From contig NZ_JAFFQR010000008.1 of NCBI RefSeq assembly GCF_020736845.1, positions 124,001 to 188,000 on the forward strand: a stretch of DNA of 64,000 nt, read 5' to 3'. This DNA comes from Paenibacillus farraposensis (lineage in GTDB: Bacteria > Bacillota > Bacilli > Paenibacillales > Paenibacillaceae). Shown here piece by piece: positions 1-9,925 of the stretch. A program made the position numbers and the translations under genes. Each line of letters opens with the position of its first letter. The first letter of the stretch is position 1. The notes under the pieces were generated by a model. It was not told the DNA's origin, did not search any database, and saw only the letters and a list, made by a program, of their open reading frames with translations.

Positions 1-1107
1 GCACCGGCCGGGCTCATCACACAAGTCGCAGGCCAAATCAAAAGAGCCAAGCTCCCCGTCCTCCTCCTCGGAATGAAAGCCAGCACTCCTGAAGCCACAG
101 CAGCTATCCGCGCGCTCATTAGAAGCACTGATTTGCCTGTCGTCGAAACTTTCCAGGCCGCCGGAGCCATTTCCCGTGAACTGGAAAGCCACTATTTCGG
201 GAGAGTGGGCTTGTTCCACAATCAACCGGGAGACATGCTTCTTGAAGCCGCAGATCTGGTACTGACGATTGGTTATGATCCTATCGAATACGACCCTAAA
301 AACTGGAATGTTCCTGCTAATCGAACCCTCATCCATCTGGATGATCATCAGGCGGATATCGATCATGATTATCAGCCGGATTACGAGCTTATCGGCGATA
401 TTGCCCTGATCGTGAGCAGTCTCGCAGAGGAAATACCTACATTGAAGCTGTCGGAAGACTCATGTGCCCAATTGAACCGCCTTCGGCAAGACTTGGATGA
501 CCAGGCTGCTGTCCCTGCACGCAAAAACAACTACCTGATTCATCCCTTGCATTTCATACGCACATTGCGCAGCCTGATTGATGATCGTGTCACGGTCACC
601 TGTGATGTTGGTTCACACTACATTTGGATGGCCCGATATTTCCGCTCATATGAGCCGCGACGCCTTCTGTTCAGCAATGGGATGCAGACGCTGGGCGTGG
701 CTCTACCTTGGGGGATTGCTGCCACACTTATCAACCCTGGTCAAAAGGCCGTTTCGATTTCGGGAGACGGAGGATTCCTTTTTTCATCCATGGAACTTGA
801 GACCGCTGTACGTCTTAACTCCCAGCTCGTGCATATCGTATGGAGAGACGGCTCCTACGACATGGTTGCTTTTCAGCAAAAGATTAAATACGGCAGAACA
901 GCTGGTGTAGAATTTGGAGACGTAGATATTGTGAAATACGCTGAAAGCTTTGGGGCAACCGGCTTGCGTGTACATGGCCCTGAAGAACTGGAAAGTGTAT
1001 TGCAGCAGGCACTCCGTACCGATGGCCCCGTGGTCGTCGATGTTCCGATTGACTATCAGGATAACATCCAGCTAGGACGCAAACTATTGCCTGACCAATT
1101 AAACTAA
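1..1107 (+). CDS. alsS: Acetolactate synthase, C-terminal part (5' end outside window)
   Basis: The reading frame is open from base 1, so the gene starts upstream of the window and about 369 residues are visible. This is the catabolic, thiamine-diphosphate-dependent enzyme that joins two pyruvates into acetolactate in the cytoplasm, the first step to acetoin and butanediol. The TPP/Mg-binding region is visible as [16 protein letters not shown] near nt 765-810, and the end [14 protein letters not shown] is typical of the AlsS branch. alsD follows on the same strand 76 bp downstream, which separates it from the biosynthetic ilvB type. Identity is secure from family knowledge; the N-terminal half cannot be judged. 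Confidence 0.93.
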   Translation, partial: APAGLITQVAGQIKRAKLPVLLLGMKASTPEATAAIRALIRSTDLPVVETFQAAGAISRELESHYFGRVGLFHNQPGDMLLEAADLVLTIGYDPIEYDPKNWNVPANRTLIHLDDHQADIDHDYQPDYELIGDIALIVSSLAEEIPTLKLSEDSCAQLNRLRQDLDDQAAVPARKNNYLIHPLHFIRTLRSLIDDRVTVTCDVGSHYIWMARYFRSYEPRRLLFSNGMQTLGVALPWGIAATLINPGQKAVSISGDGGFLFSSMELETAVRLNSQLVHIVWRDGSYDMVAFQQKIKYGRTAGVEFGDVDIVKYAESFGATGLRVHGPEELESVLQQALRTDGPVVVDVPIDYQDNIQLGRKLLPDQLN

Positions 1108-1183
1108 CCTGAATGAGAAATCTGTTTAATATCGAAAAAGAAAGAAAATATACGCATACAATTACAAAAGGAAGTGTGTTACT

Positions 1184-1942
1184 ATGACTGTTGCAGAACT
1201 AGAAACCAAGCAGGAAACCAAGCAGGAAACTGATCATGATATTTACCAAACATCCACCATGCTCGCTTTATTGGATGGTCTATATGACGGGGTCGTTTCC
1301 TTCGCGGAACTGCAAAAACACGGAGATTTCGGGCTCGGTACCTTTGACCAGCTCAATGGTGAGATGATTGCGTTTGATAGTGAATTTTACCACTTATTCC
1401 CAGATGGTACGGCCCATCGTGTAAAACCTGAAGAAACCACTCCCTTTTCCACCGTCACCTTTTTTCGTGAAGATTTCATATATACGGTTGACCGTCCTAT
1501 GCGTCGCGAAGAACTGGAAGCCCTGTTGCTCAAGCTTTTTCCAAGCCGCAACATGTTCTATGCCTTCCGTATAGATGGCACTTTCCGCGAAGTAAAGACA
1601 CGGACCGTTCCTCACCAGGTAAAGCCTTATAAACCTTTTATTGAGGTAACCAAGTCTCAGCCTACCTTTACTTTTAATGAAGCTTCCGGTGTCATTACAG
1701 GTTTCTGGACACCTGCATATGCCCAAGGCATCGGAGTAGCCGGTTTTCATCTTCATTTTATAAACGACGAACGTACCGGAGGCGGCCATGTCTTTGATGT
1801 CGTCGTCGAAAAATGCACCATCCGCATATGTCAAAAATCCAATCTGCATCTGGTGCTGCCAGATACACCGGATTACTTGAATGCCAACCTGTCGAGAAAA
1901 GACCTGGATAAGGAAATCGCTGTTACCGAAGGTGCGCAATAA
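1184..1942 (+). CDS. alsD: Alpha-acetolactate decarboxylase
   Basis: The product is 252 aa, the normal length for the family. It decarboxylates alpha-acetolactate to acetoin. The family's Zn-binding region is recognisable: GVAGFHLHFINDERTGGGHVFD near residues 185-206 carries the paired histidines and the later one. AGGAAGTG precedes the ATG. It forms a unit with alsS upstream and ends in a strong terminator hairpin at 1989-2041. The N-terminus has a short duplicated ETKQETKQET stretch that is not catalytic. Confidence 0.95.
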   Translation: MTVAELETKQETKQETDHDIYQTSTMLALLDGLYDGVVSFAELQKHGDFGLGTFDQLNGEMIAFDSEFYHLFPDGTAHRVKPEETTPFSTVTFFREDFIYTVDRPMRREELEALLLKLFPSRNMFYAFRIDGTFREVKTRTVPHQVKPYKPFIEVTKSQPTFTFNEASGVITGFWTPAYAQGIGVAGFHLHFINDERTGGGHVFDVVVEKCTIRICQKSNLHLVLPDTPDYLNANLSRKDLDKEIAVTEGAQ

Positions 1943-1988
1943 TCGCGGCATGCCACTCTCCAGGGTACGTAGCCTATAGCTAGACAGC

Positions 1989-2041
1989 AAAAGATCACAG
2001 TCGAGAAGAGAGGCTTGCTTCTCTCCGGCTGTGATCTTTTG
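1989..2041 (+). terminator. Terminator after alsSD
   Basis: Long inverted repeat with arms AAAAGATCACAG and CTGTGATCTTTT, with an inner GAGAAGAGAG/CTTCTCTC stem. The flanking A and T runs let it work in either direction. Confidence 0.85.
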
Positions 2042-2093
2042 CGATAAATGAACATGTATACACATTGTTGCTTTAGCTCTTACTCCGGCCCGC

Positions 2094-2647
2094 TTACGCC
2101 TTGGGCGAACTGCCGAGAGGAATCGTGCGCTTGATGAGCTGTGCGTACAGCTCCGACTCCGTGAGATGACGTTGTAAAGCTCGCATTCGTCAGCTGCTTT
2201 ATCAATGCCAATGCACCGGCTACATGCGGAGTAGCCAATTGCATAATAGATGCCCTGAATAATCCAGTCATATTGGCCGGAGCCTTCCTTGTTCAGCACT
2301 TTGACAATAAGCAGATCCGCCTCTGGAGCGACAACCACGACACCACGCTCATTTTCGGCTGCCGCGATGGTTCCTGCCACATGTGTGCCGTGACCGTTGT
2401 AATCCTTGAAAATTTCCGGATCGCCTCCATCGTCATGCGTAAAATTCCGGCCGCCAATAATGCGCTCCTGCAAATCAGGATGGTCCGAATCACAGCCCGT
2501 GTCCAGCACTGCCACCTTCACTCCTCGGCCTCGGGTCTGATTCCATACCGCAGGAACCTGAATCAGCTCTACACCTCGCGATATTTCATTCACTTGCTGC
2601 TCCTGCTTGATCACTTGGTAAGGAATGATATGCACTTTACGTTCCAT
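2094..2647 (-). pseudogene. Intracellular serine protease (subtilase, IspA-like), broken
   Basis: The ATG at 2647 follows AAGGAGGG and encodes the start of an intracellular subtilisin (MERKVHIIPYQV...). The catalytic Asp (VAVLDTGCD) and His (NGHGTHVAG) are present. After WIIQGIYYA the frame jumps straight to LATPHVAGALALIKQ. About 120 codons, including the oxyanion Asn and the catalytic Ser of GTSMA, are therefore gone. The C-terminal tail (LTESELYAQLIKRTIPLGS) is recognisable only in a third frame and stops at 2094-2096. An internal deletion plus at least one frameshift makes this a pseudogene. A 429-codon open frame running through it to 1394 is mostly antisense to alsD and is not a protein. 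Confidence 0.85.
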
Positions 2648-2781
2648 CCTATTCCCTCCTTCATGGATACAGTCGAAAACCATCCGTCTATGAAACTTTG
2701 AAACCCTCTACGAAGTATATCGTCCGAGGTTACTATATTCTAGAAACTTTTGAAAGGTTTTTCCATCCTGATTTTGCTTAT

Positions 2782-3789
2782 TTATGAAAAAAACAGACAT
2801 CCCCACCATTTTCTTGGAAAATGTCTGTTGTAGAACGCCTTTTCCTTGTCTCCTGCTCCAATCAGGCGGGCAACAATAATTTCTGTCCCTTCGCCTACCG
2901 CCATTCCGAATACCATGAAAAAGTGCACAATCGTATTCGTATAAAAATGAGTGGCGATCGCCGTTGTACCCATAAAGCTGACAAACCGGGTCACCATCAT
3001 TTGACTAAGCTGATAAGACAACCACTCCAGCCCCGCCGGAATACCGATCTTCAGGATCGCCACCAGCTTGCTCCATTGAAGCTGTACATAATACTGAATG
3101 CGAATCGGCGCACTTACGCGTTTGTACAGCAGTATAAAAATCCAGATACATGCTACAGCTCGGCTAACTACTGTTGAAATAGCCGCTCCCGCCACTCCCA
3201 TTTGCGGCAACCCAAACCAGCCGTAAATAAGCAGCGCATTCCCCACAACGTGTAAAATATTCATACCAATGCCCACAATTATTGTATCCTTGGTATAACC
3301 ATGCGAGCGAATAACCGGACCTGCGGTTAGCATTAGCGCTTCCAGAAACAGCGAGCCTCCTGCCAGCATCATATAGATCTCGGCATTTTTCTTTATCGTT
3401 GGAGTAATATGGTAAAAGGAAAGGAGGAAATCGCGGCTCATAATAAACATCAAACTCAGCGTCAAACCAAATACCAGATTGAAGGTTAAGGCTGAAGCCG
3501 TAACACGGCTCGCATCCACATGCTTTTGCGCACCTAATAGCTGGGCAATGATGACACCTACTCCAAGACCAAGCAGATTGAACAGTATAATCGTAAATTC
3601 AATCAACTGCCTCGATACCCCTACAGCCGATACAACCTCGTCTGAAACATGGCTGAGCATGAACGTATCCACGCTGCCCATCAAAATATGAAACAGCATT
3701 TCTATAAAGATCGGCCAAGTAATCACGAAAACCGTCATCGTTTTAACGTTTTTCACTTGATTGGAACCGTTTTCCTGAGACAGTGACAT
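2782..3789 (-). CDS. MATE family efflux protein, C-terminally truncated
   Basis: 335 aa of a multi-pass membrane antiporter of the MATE (NorM/DinF) family, which exports cationic drugs using a Na+ or H+ gradient. Repeated hydrophobic segments run through the protein. Typical motifs include TMTVFVITWPIFIEMLFHILMG at the N-terminus and an internal duplication. Usual length is about 450 aa. Here the sequence ends abruptly after AGDKEKAFYNRHF with an unrelated tail, so the last two membrane helices are missing. It is probably a pseudogene, though a short product could still be made. An imperfect hairpin with ACAGACAT/ATGTCTGT arms lies at the 3' end. Confidence 0.7.
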   Translation of the reverse strand: MSLSQENGSNQVKNVKTMTVFVITWPIFIEMLFHILMGSVDTFMLSHVSDEVVSAVGVSRQLIEFTIILFNLLGLGVGVIIAQLLGAQKHVDASRVTASALTFNLVFGLTLSLMFIMSRDFLLSFYHITPTIKKNAEIYMMLAGGSLFLEALMLTAGPVIRSHGYTKDTIIVGIGMNILHVVGNALLIYGWFGLPQMGVAGAAISTVVSRAVACIWIFILLYKRVSAPIRIQYYVQLQWSKLVAILKIGIPAGLEWLSYQLSQMMVTRFVSFMGTTAIATHFYTNTIVHFFMVFGMAVGEGTEIIVARLIGAGDKEKAFYNRHFPRKWWGCLFFS

Positions 3790-3854
3790 ACTCCTGTATT
3801 CCTCCCAAATGCGGACCCAATCATTACTTACACATCAATATCGATAACTCTTAC

Positions 3855-4277
3855 TCATTCATAAAAAGTCATATGCTTCTTCTCATTTTTATAATATTCC
3901 AGGCGGTCCTGCAATTGTCCTGTGTGGAATTCAAACTTATGACCGTCCGGATCTGTAAAATAGACCGACCTTTTGTCCTGTTCATTTCGTTCTCGGCCGG
4001 GCAAAATGGTGACATTGAAAGTTTTCAGCTTGTTAAGCACATCCTCAAAATCCGCTTCCGCAACCGAAAATGCAATATGCGTATAGGAATGATGAATTTC
4101 ATTTCTCGGGATATCCTCTTCCACGTTGAGAGCCAGCCACATTCCCAGACAGTCAAGATAAGCCAGCTTACGTCCTTTGACGAGCAGTTTTCCATTTAGT
4201 ACATGTTGATAAAAATGTATCGATTTCTCCAAATCTGACACCGAAAAGCAAATATGATTCCATCCTTGTATGTTCAT
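3855..4277 (-). CDS. fosB: Metallothiol (bacillithiol) transferase FosB
   Basis: 140 aa, the standard FosB length. The enzyme opens the epoxide of fosfomycin by adding bacillithiol or cysteine, giving resistance in the cytoplasm. The glyoxalase/VOC fold is clear: metal ligands fit His in WNHICFSV, His in YTHIAFSV and Glu in HKFEFHTG, and the end HMTFYE is typical. The ATG at 4277 is preferred because AGGAAGAGA precedes it; an upstream in-frame ATG lacks a ribosome site. A bacillithiol-linked reductase gene (ypdA) lies elsewhere in the window. The start lies 14 bp beyond the stop of the phosphotransferase gene, so the two are probably co-transcribed. Confidence 0.93.
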   Translation of the reverse strand: MNIQGWNHICFSVSDLEKSIHFYQHVLNGKLLVKGRKLAYLDCLGMWLALNVEEDIPRNEIHHSYTHIAFSVAEADFEDVLNKLKTFNVTILPGRERNEQDKRSVYFTDPDGHKFEFHTGQLQDRLEYYKNEKKHMTFYE

Positions 4278-4291
4278 ATTCTCTCTTCCTT

Positions 4292-5143
4292 TCAGCGAAC
4301 CCCGTTCAGCCAATAGGTCCACGCTTCTATATTTTGATCGAGATCTTCCGGATGATGCCGAATACAGGTAGCTATACGAAAGTATAATCCCTGCAGCACT
4401 TCCCTGTTCAGCTCAGATTCCCTTGTCATCTCCGGTCCAAGCTTCTCTGCCGCAGGTACAATGGTATCGACTGTCAAGCTATCTGGTGAAGAGCAAAAGG
4501 CGTATATCAGATCATATAGAGGTTCTCCCACCATTGGATCAGGATCAATAATACCCGTCAACGTGTCGTTTTCAGCAAACACAAAATTATGTACTCCAAA
4601 GTCGCCATGAAGTAAATATTTAATATTCCGTTGTGGCAATCCGGCCACAAGTGTATGGACAAAATGATGATCCTCTTGGGGCAAAACGTCTTGTATGATC
4701 TTTCCGGATTCCTTCATTCTATGCAGCAGAAGATCTCTCCATTCTACAAACGGATGGTCTGGATATCCATAGTGGCGTTCCGCTCCAAGGGGCTTGTAAT
4801 GTGCAATAACTTCGGTCGCCAGACTGACCAGCAAATCAGCTTTGTTCGTTCCACCATATTGCTTAGTGATCCCTTGCTTGAACGTATATACCAGATAACG
4901 ATGCAACGAATCTACATAAACCAATCGCGACAGCTTCTCAATCCGTAAATAAGTATGTAAAAATTCCGCTTCGGCTTCTATAATTGCTGGATCATTTTGC
5001 TTGATCACATATCGCGGATTCGTTCCATCCATGACAGCAACCACTTCGCTCGAAGTTCCCCCGGACAGCGGTTTGAGCTTTTGCATATGACTTTCAAGCA
5101 CGCCTGCTTTATAAAGCTCATTCAGGATCAATTGAATGTCCAT
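4292..5143 (-). CDS. Aminoglycoside phosphotransferase-family protein
   Basis: 283 aa with the APH/choline-kinase fold. The catalytic loop is HGDFGVHNF (near residue 190) and the metal-binding motif is GIIDPDP. Such enzymes transfer phosphate from ATP to small molecules or antibiotics; the substrate here cannot be told from sequence. The start at 5143 is chosen because GGGGGAGG lies 7 nt upstream. It is followed closely by fosB, which suggests a resistance or detoxification unit, but that is inference. Confidence 0.8.
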   Translation of the reverse strand: MDIQLILNELYKAGVLESHMQKLKPLSGGTSSEVVAVMDGTNPRYVIKQNDPAIIEAEAEFLHTYLRIEKLSRLVYVDSLHRYLVYTFKQGITKQYGGTNKADLLVSLATEVIAHYKPLGAERHYGYPDHPFVEWRDLLLHRMKESGKIIQDVLPQEDHHFVHTLVAGLPQRNIKYLLHGDFGVHNFVFAENDTLTGIIDPDPMVGEPLYDLIYAFCSSPDSLTVDTIVPAAEKLGPEMTRESELNREVLQGLYFRIATCIRHHPEDLDQNIEAWTYWLNGVR

Positions 5144-5237
5144 GTAAAACCTCCCCCACGTATCTGATCCATCATGCGGCTGGCGCTTTGGATTATTCAT
5201 TCTAACCCAACCTTTCCGCCAGCCGCACTATCCCTAA

Positions 5238-6041
5238 TTACAAATATATTTTTTCATGCTCCGTATAGATTTCAAGCGCCTGCTCCATCTTATGAATATA
5301 CGCTTCATCCTGGCTGGAACATAGAAATGTAACATGCTCTTCCTGCGATTGGCCCGCTTTCACCGGAGATGCCAGCAAATTACGCTCGGACAGCACCTGC
5401 TTTAGTCGTCTGACCGTTCCTTGGCTTCCATCGATAAGCTGAATATGAGAAGGCAGCACTTCCTTGAGAATTTCCTTATAAAACGGATAATGTGTACATC
5501 CCAAAACAACTGTACCATATATTTCCAGATTGAACGAAGCCAGCTTGCGATTAAAATACTCGGACAATTCTGTCCGGTCAAAATTTAATTGCTCACAATA
5601 TTGCACAAGCTCCGGCAAAGGCAAAGAGTCCACACTTCCATGATCGTCGACTCTGGATACCAGTGCTGCATAACCGGATTGCTTTAATGTCAGCGGTGTG
5701 GCTAACACCAGAACTCTTTTGCCATTCGTCCGGTTCATCTCTACCGCAGGCTTCACTGCCGGCTCCATGCCAATAATCGGAATAGAATACTCTTTTCGCA
5801 GCTCCGCAACTGCAATGCTCGTAGCCGTGTTGCAGGCAATGACCAATGCCTTGACCTCTTCTTTCATAATCGTTTGTACAGAAGCCTTGACATAGCCGCA
5901 CACTTCTTGCGGTGTTTTCGTCCCGTAAGGAACATGCAGCGTATCTGCCATGTATACAAAACGCTCGTTCGGTAGCCGTCTTAACGCCTCGGATAATACC
6001 GTAATTCCACCCAGTCCTGAATCAAAAAAACCAATTTTCAA
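5238..6041 (-). CDS. racE: Glutamate racemase
   Basis: About 267 aa. It interconverts L- and D-glutamate to supply D-Glu for peptidoglycan. The two catalytic cysteines are visible in VIACNTATS and LGCTHYPF. The N-terminal GFFDSGLGGITVL and the YMADTLHVPYG motif (family: DxxxxPYG) are diagnostic. The preferred start is TTG at 6041, behind AAGGTGA; a GTG at 6050 overlaps that ribosome site. The Firmicute name racE/murI fits either way. Confidence 0.93.
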   Translation of the reverse strand: MKIGFFDSGLGGITVLSEALRRLPNERFVYMADTLHVPYGTKTPQEVCGYVKASVQTIMKEEVKALVIACNTATSIAVAELRKEYSIPIIGMEPAVKPAVEMNRTNGKRVLVLATPLTLKQSGYAALVSRVDDHGSVDSLPLPELVQYCEQLNFDRTELSEYFNRKLASFNLEIYGTVVLGCTHYPFYKEILKEVLPSHIQLIDGSQGTVRRLKQVLSERNLLASPVKAGQSQEEHVTFLCSSQDEAYIHKMEQALEIYTEHEKIYL

Positions 6042-6240
6042 GCTACTCACCTTTTTCGTTCAACTGTTGTACCGTTTCTTGCTGGCAGCGTCGCAACTTC
6101 ATTTTTCACCTATTTAATCCATCCACTCAACTGCTCATATTTAAATTTTACCGCAAAACTGATAATTTGCAAAAGAAACACACTATTTTTGCAGTGTAAA
6201 AAATAAAGCAGCTTTTCAAAATTAATTTAATATCAAAGAG

Positions 6241-6317
6241 TTGACAGGAATTATCTTTATATTGTAATATTGCGAGGTAACTTACTTACTAAACTTACTT
6301 ATTCATCTACTTAGGGG
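6241..6317 (+). promoter_or_regulatory. azoR promoter and direct-repeat region
   Basis: TTGACA at 6241-6246 is followed after 18 nt by TAATAT (6265-6270) with an upstream TG. Between this and the ribosome site lies a run of related direct repeats (CTTACTTACTAAACTTACTTATT, about 6281-6303). They may be an operator, and partly resemble the TTACT half of the motif at 14992-15026, but this is weak. Confidence 0.5.
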
Positions 6318-6327
6318 GAAATATTTC

Positions 6328-6954
6328 ATGTCTAAAGTATTGTTTGTCAAAGCAAATGACCGTACTGCTGAAGAATCTGCAACTGTTAAATTGTATAATG
6401 CCTTCGTGGAAAGCTACAAGTCTTCCCATCCATCTGATGAAATCACAGAGCTGGACCTATTCTCCGTCGAGTTGCCTTACTTGAATGCCAACATGATCAA
6501 TGGTACGTTCAAATCCGCTAGAGGCATGGAACTGAACGCTGAGGAAGCACGCCTGGCTAACATTGCCAATGGCTACCTGGATCAATTCCTGGCAGCAGAC
6601 AAAGTGGTATTTGCTTTCCCGCTCTGGAACATGACGATTCCTGCAGTGCTGCATACGTACATTGACTACCTGAACCAAGCTGGCAAAACATTCAAATACA
6701 CTGCTGAAGGTCCTGTTGGTCTCATAACTGACAAAAAAGTAGTCCTGTTGAACGCAAGAGGCGGCGTATATTCCGAAGGACCGGCTGCGGCTGCTGAAAT
6801 GTCCTTGAACTACATGAGCAATATCCTGTCCTTCTTCGGAGTGAAAGATATCGTGAAGGTTGTATTGGAAGGACATAACCAAGCTCCAGATCAAGCACAA
6901 GACATCGTAGCATCTGCTGTTCAACATGCAGTAGAAACAGCAAAATCGTTCTAA
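6328..6954 (+). CDS. azoR: FMN-dependent NADH-azoreductase / quinone reductase
   Basis: 208 aa flavodoxin-like enzyme that reduces quinones and azo dyes with NADH, protecting the cytoplasm from electrophiles. Characteristic stretches are VLFVKANDR at the N-terminus, FAFPLWNMTIPAVLHTYID (the flavin-binding PLWN loop) and LNARGGVYSEGPA. It has its own promoter and a terminator. In Bacillus, azoR1 is controlled by YodB; a YodB-like regulator is encoded at 15062. Confidence 0.94.
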   Translation: MSKVLFVKANDRTAEESATVKLYNAFVESYKSSHPSDEITELDLFSVELPYLNANMINGTFKSARGMELNAEEARLANIANGYLDQFLAADKVVFAFPLWNMTIPAVLHTYIDYLNQAGKTFKYTAEGPVGLITDKKVVLLNARGGVYSEGPAAAAEMSLNYMSNILSFFGVKDIVKVVLEGHNQAPDQAQDIVASAVQHAVETAKSF

Positions 6955-6972
6955 TACCATATATATGGACAG

Positions 6973-7016
6973 AAGAGGATATCCGCACCCTGTTTGGGAT
7001 GGATATCCTCTTTATT
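6973..7016 (+). terminator. Terminator after azoR
   Basis: Arms GAGGATATCC (6975-6984) and GGATATCCTC (7001-7010) followed by TTTATTT. Confidence 0.85.
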
Positions 7017-7061
7017 TGTTATAACATAAAAGCACGTGTTGGTTATCTACTACCTTGTATA

Positions 7062-7571
7062 TTAAGGAATGAACTGCTGTACAATTTTAACAATCTTGCC
7101 GTCATGCAGCGTCACATGGTACGGAAATTGGCTGAGGTCCAGTACATCTTTTTTGGCAAAATCTTTTTCAAACTGTCCCAGCGGAATCGACTCATTCCAT
7201 TTCACAGCGATGTCTTCCATACGACCGGTGTGATCATAAAGTTGCACCTCTACCGAAGCATCCGGCGCAACCTCATATACATCATTTTGAACGGAATTGT
7301 TGACGATATAATAGCCATCTGGTGCTCCGTCCAATCCTGTATTTCCCTCATGTTCCAAAAATGCCTTGTCTGCTTCCTTACCTTCATACCATTCAATCGG
7401 ATCAGCCGACAAATAGATTTGTCCGTTACGCATCTCCATTTGATTTATATATACGGTCTCCTGATTCTCAGCAGGTGTTACGGGCGTGTAGCCTTGCGCT
7501 GTGGCCCCTGCCGCCGTCATCATCATTAGCATTAAAGCCAATACTGTCCATTTCGAAGCTAATCTCATCAT
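7062..7571 (-). CDS. Secreted hypothetical protein
   Basis: 169 aa. The N-terminus (MMRLASKWTVLALMLMMMTAAGATAQG) is a clear Sec signal peptide with an AxA cleavage site near residue 25, so the mature protein of about 145 aa is probably exported. The mature part (TVYINQMEMRNGQIYLSADPIEWYEG...) has no catalytic motif I recognise. AGGAGAG precedes the start. It is a stand-alone gene convergent with azoR. Confidence 0.75.
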   Translation of the reverse strand: MMRLASKWTVLALMLMMMTAAGATAQGYTPVTPAENQETVYINQMEMRNGQIYLSADPIEWYEGKEADKAFLEHEGNTGLDGAPDGYYIVNNSVQNDVYEVAPDASVEVQLYDHTGRMEDIAVKWNESIPLGQFEKDFAKKDVLDLSQFPYHVTLHDGKIVKIVQQFIP

Positions 7572-7744
7572 GTCTGATCTCTCCTTACCGTCTGGGTATA
7601 TATACGGTGTCTGTAAGCTTCATTAGCCTTATATACCCATCATAAACGTTATAAAGTTAAAAAGTGTATCAGATACATAAAAAAGAAGTTACGATTTTTT
7701 AAGACTTGGTCTTAAAACTTGATAACATGTCCAGCTGCTTCTCG

Positions 7745-7900
7745 TCAACTTAACAAACCGACCTGACGTGCTTGTTCCTCGGTGAGAATAAACTCCTCAT
7801 TTGGCCATACCTCATCTTCTTTAATTACACCGAACATTCCCATAATCTCGGTCCAGATTCCTTTGTCGACGGCTTCCTTTTGTGTAATGATAATTCTCAT
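7745..7900 (-). CDS. Small hypothetical protein, 51 aa
   Basis: A short gene begins with MRIIITQKEAVDKGIWTEIM. The ribosome site AGGGGGGA lies 5 nt before the ATG and the frame ends at TGA 7745-7747. The strong ribosome site and coherent acidic, helical composition support a real small protein. I do not recognise the family. Confidence 0.6.
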   Translation of the reverse strand: MRIIITQKEAVDKGIWTEIMGMFGVIKEDEVWPNEEFILTEEQARQVGLLS

Positions 7901-8270
7901 GTAAATCCCCCCTATAAATCATAACTGTTCTGCTTATAACATATGTACCCTTTCCCCGCCGAGTTTATTCGTATCTTATTTGTGATCTTAAAATTCTAGA
8001 TTACTTTCGTAGGTTAGGTTAGGTTATAACCTCATCAAAACGACTGAGCATAAAATAAAAAACGGTCGCAGAATAATCTACGAACCGTTTTATAAAAATC
8101 CTCTATTCTTGGTGAATCACTGAAACCATCGTATATGCACAAATTCTTTTAATCCTGACTAAAAGTGAATGGTCACCTAACATACAATCATGAAATCCGG
8201 GGGTAACAGCCATCGGAAGAATAATCCGTCCTCATAGCGGTCATGAGCCGCATACTGTTACTTTATCACT
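7901..8270. other. Intergenic region
   Basis: No coding frame is convincing here. It holds the ribosome site and promoter region of the 51-aa gene and one terminator (8053-8092). The stretch 8100-8270 shows nothing I can name. Confidence 0.6.
8053..8092 (-). terminator. Intrinsic terminator
   Basis: Arms AAAACGGTCG and ACGAACCGTTTT with an A-rich flank (U-tract on the minus strand). It probably ends the lactonase transcript. Confidence 0.7.
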
Positions 8271-9356
8271 TTACACGGAAAAGTAAAAAGGCTGCACACA
8301 TACAGGCTTGGACACGGTCACTTGTTGTCCGGTGTAGGTCAAGCGTCCGCTCGTCTTGTCCACTTTGAAGGTAACAATGTTGTTGGTGTCACGGTTTGCC
8401 ACCAGCAAATGTTCCCCGCTTGGAGTCAAAGCAAAATGGCGCGGATGCTCGCCCTCGGCGGATACATGCTCTACCAGGCTCAGCTTGCCAGTAGCTCCGT
8501 CTACAGCATATACCACGATGCTGTCATGTCCACGGTTGGAGCCGTACAGATAAGCACCATCCTTTGAAATAGCAATTTCAGCGGTGGTATTTTCATCAGT
8601 AAAATCAGACGGCAATGTCGATACGCTTTCAATCTCAGTCAGCTTGCCAGCCTCTGCATCATATGCAAAGGAAGTGATGGAAGAATCCACTTCATTAATG
8701 ACAAATGCAAACTTGCCGTTCGGATGAAACGTCAGGTGGCGTGGGCCTGCACCTGCATGGGTTTTGGTTTCTCCATGGAATACCAGTTGGCCTCTGCTAG
8801 CATCAATGGTGTAAGCGCGGATCAGGTCCAGGCCCAGATCTTGCACGAACAGGAAGCGGCCGTCAGGACTGAAGAAGCTGGAATGAGGATGTGGACGATC
8901 CTGACGTTCAGGATGCGCTCCTTTTCCTTCATGCTGCTTGACATCCAGCAGTTCGCCGATCCGTCCGTCCTCGGTCAGAGACACCAGTCCCACCATACCT
9001 CCGTGGTAGCTGACGACGATAAGGTAACGGTCAGATGGATCACGCTGAATGTGGCAAGTCGTGGAGCTGACATTTTCGGCGCGGTTGAGCAATGCAAATG
9101 TTCCCTTGACCGGGTCAATTTCAAAAGCAGCCGCTTCGCCTACCTTCGCTCCGTTAGCCGAAATCGTCTCGCCGATGGAATACAGCTTCCGATTTTTGAC
9201 GTCCACATTCAGGAATGTAGGATTTTTCAATCCGGAGAACTCATCCTGAAGTGTAAGTTCACCAGTCTCTTCATTAAAAGTGTACGCATACACTCCGTTG
9301 CCTTCCAATTCGGCGTAAGAGCCTGCGAATACGAGCAATTTTTGTTGTGCATTCAT
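8271..9356 (-). CDS. pgl: Lactonase family protein (6-phosphogluconolactonase, YkgB-like)
   Basis: 361 aa seven-bladed beta-propeller of the Pgl/YkgB lactonase family. It hydrolyses 6-phosphogluconolactone to 6-phosphogluconate, the second step of the oxidative pentose phosphate route. Signature stretches are PHPHSSFFSPDGRFLFVQDLG, GAGPRHLTFHPNGKFAFVINE and ISKDGAYLYGSNRGHDSI. GGAGG stands before the ATG. zwf and gnd, steps one and three, are encoded 4-6 kb away on the same strand, which fits this role. Some family members act on other lactones. Confidence 0.85.
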   Translation of the reverse strand: MNAQQKLLVFAGSYAELEGNGVYAYTFNEETGELTLQDEFSGLKNPTFLNVDVKNRKLYSIGETISANGAKVGEAAAFEIDPVKGTFALLNRAENVSSTTCHIQRDPSDRYLIVVSYHGGMVGLVSLTEDGRIGELLDVKQHEGKGAHPERQDRPHPHSSFFSPDGRFLFVQDLGLDLIRAYTIDASRGQLVFHGETKTHAGAGPRHLTFHPNGKFAFVINEVDSSITSFAYDAEAGKLTEIESVSTLPSDFTDENTTAEIAISKDGAYLYGSNRGHDSIVVYAVDGATGKLSLVEHVSAEGEHPRHFALTPSGEHLLVANRDTNNIVTFKVDKTSGRLTYTGQQVTVSKPVCVQPFYFSV

Positions 9357-9412
9357 GGTTGTGTCCTCCTTGAATTAGAGAATAGCGGGCAATTGGAATG
9401 ATTGCTTCTGGT

Positions 9413-9871
9413 CTAAATTTCGCTTGAAGAGGCGCGTTCCACAACAGGCTCTGTAGACAAAGCCACGTTTCCCGCAACGGCACGCGAGATCATGCAGGAT
9501 GTTTCTGCCTGCTGTGTCAGTCGCAATGCTTGTTCGATTTGCGGTTCTGACGCACCAGCGGCCAGTTGAACCCGTGGGCGATGCACGATTTGGCGATATG
9601 TAAAAATGTTGTTCGTTACATCGACAATCCCTTCGGATTCCAGCGCCAGTGATGCCACCGGAAGACTGGCACGCTCCATCATCGCCGCCAGGGTAATCAA
9701 GTAGCAGGTCGCGGCAGCACCGAGCAGCATTTCATCCGGATTGGTCCCTACACCGGGGCCGCCCATCTCAGCAGGGATCGAAATCGCCGTCCGCAGCTGG
9801 CCGGCTTCAATGCGGCCGTCGCTGTTGCGCCCCCCGTTCCAGTCTGCCTTGAGCAGAAAGGTATGCTCCAC
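9413..9871 (-). CDS. OsmC/Ohr family peroxiredoxin-like protein
   Basis: 152 aa. OsmC-fold proteins reduce organic hydroperoxides through two cysteines. Here these fit the Cys in GAAATCYLITLAAMM and the one in AETSCMISRA. The N-terminus EHTFLLKADWNGGRNSDG is like the Staphylococcus/Bacillus subgroup. The start is GTG at 9871, with GGGGAG 9 nt upstream. It is followed by the lactonase gene after a short gap. Confidence 0.85.
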   Translation of the reverse strand: MEHTFLLKADWNGGRNSDGRIEAGQLRTAISIPAEMGGPGVGTNPDEMLLGAAATCYLITLAAMMERASLPVASLALESEGIVDVTNNIFTYRQIVHRPRVQLAAGASEPQIEQALRLTQQAETSCMISRAVAGNVALSTEPVVERASSSEI

Positions 9872-9925
9872 TTCAGGTCACTCCCCTCTCTTGTATTATG
9901 AATCTTTACACAGGTGAATGTAAAG

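Noticed and set aside
1394..2080. Continuation of the 429-codon minus-strand frame of the protease gene
   Set aside because: Beyond about residue 150 it is antisense to alsD and has no protease likeness.
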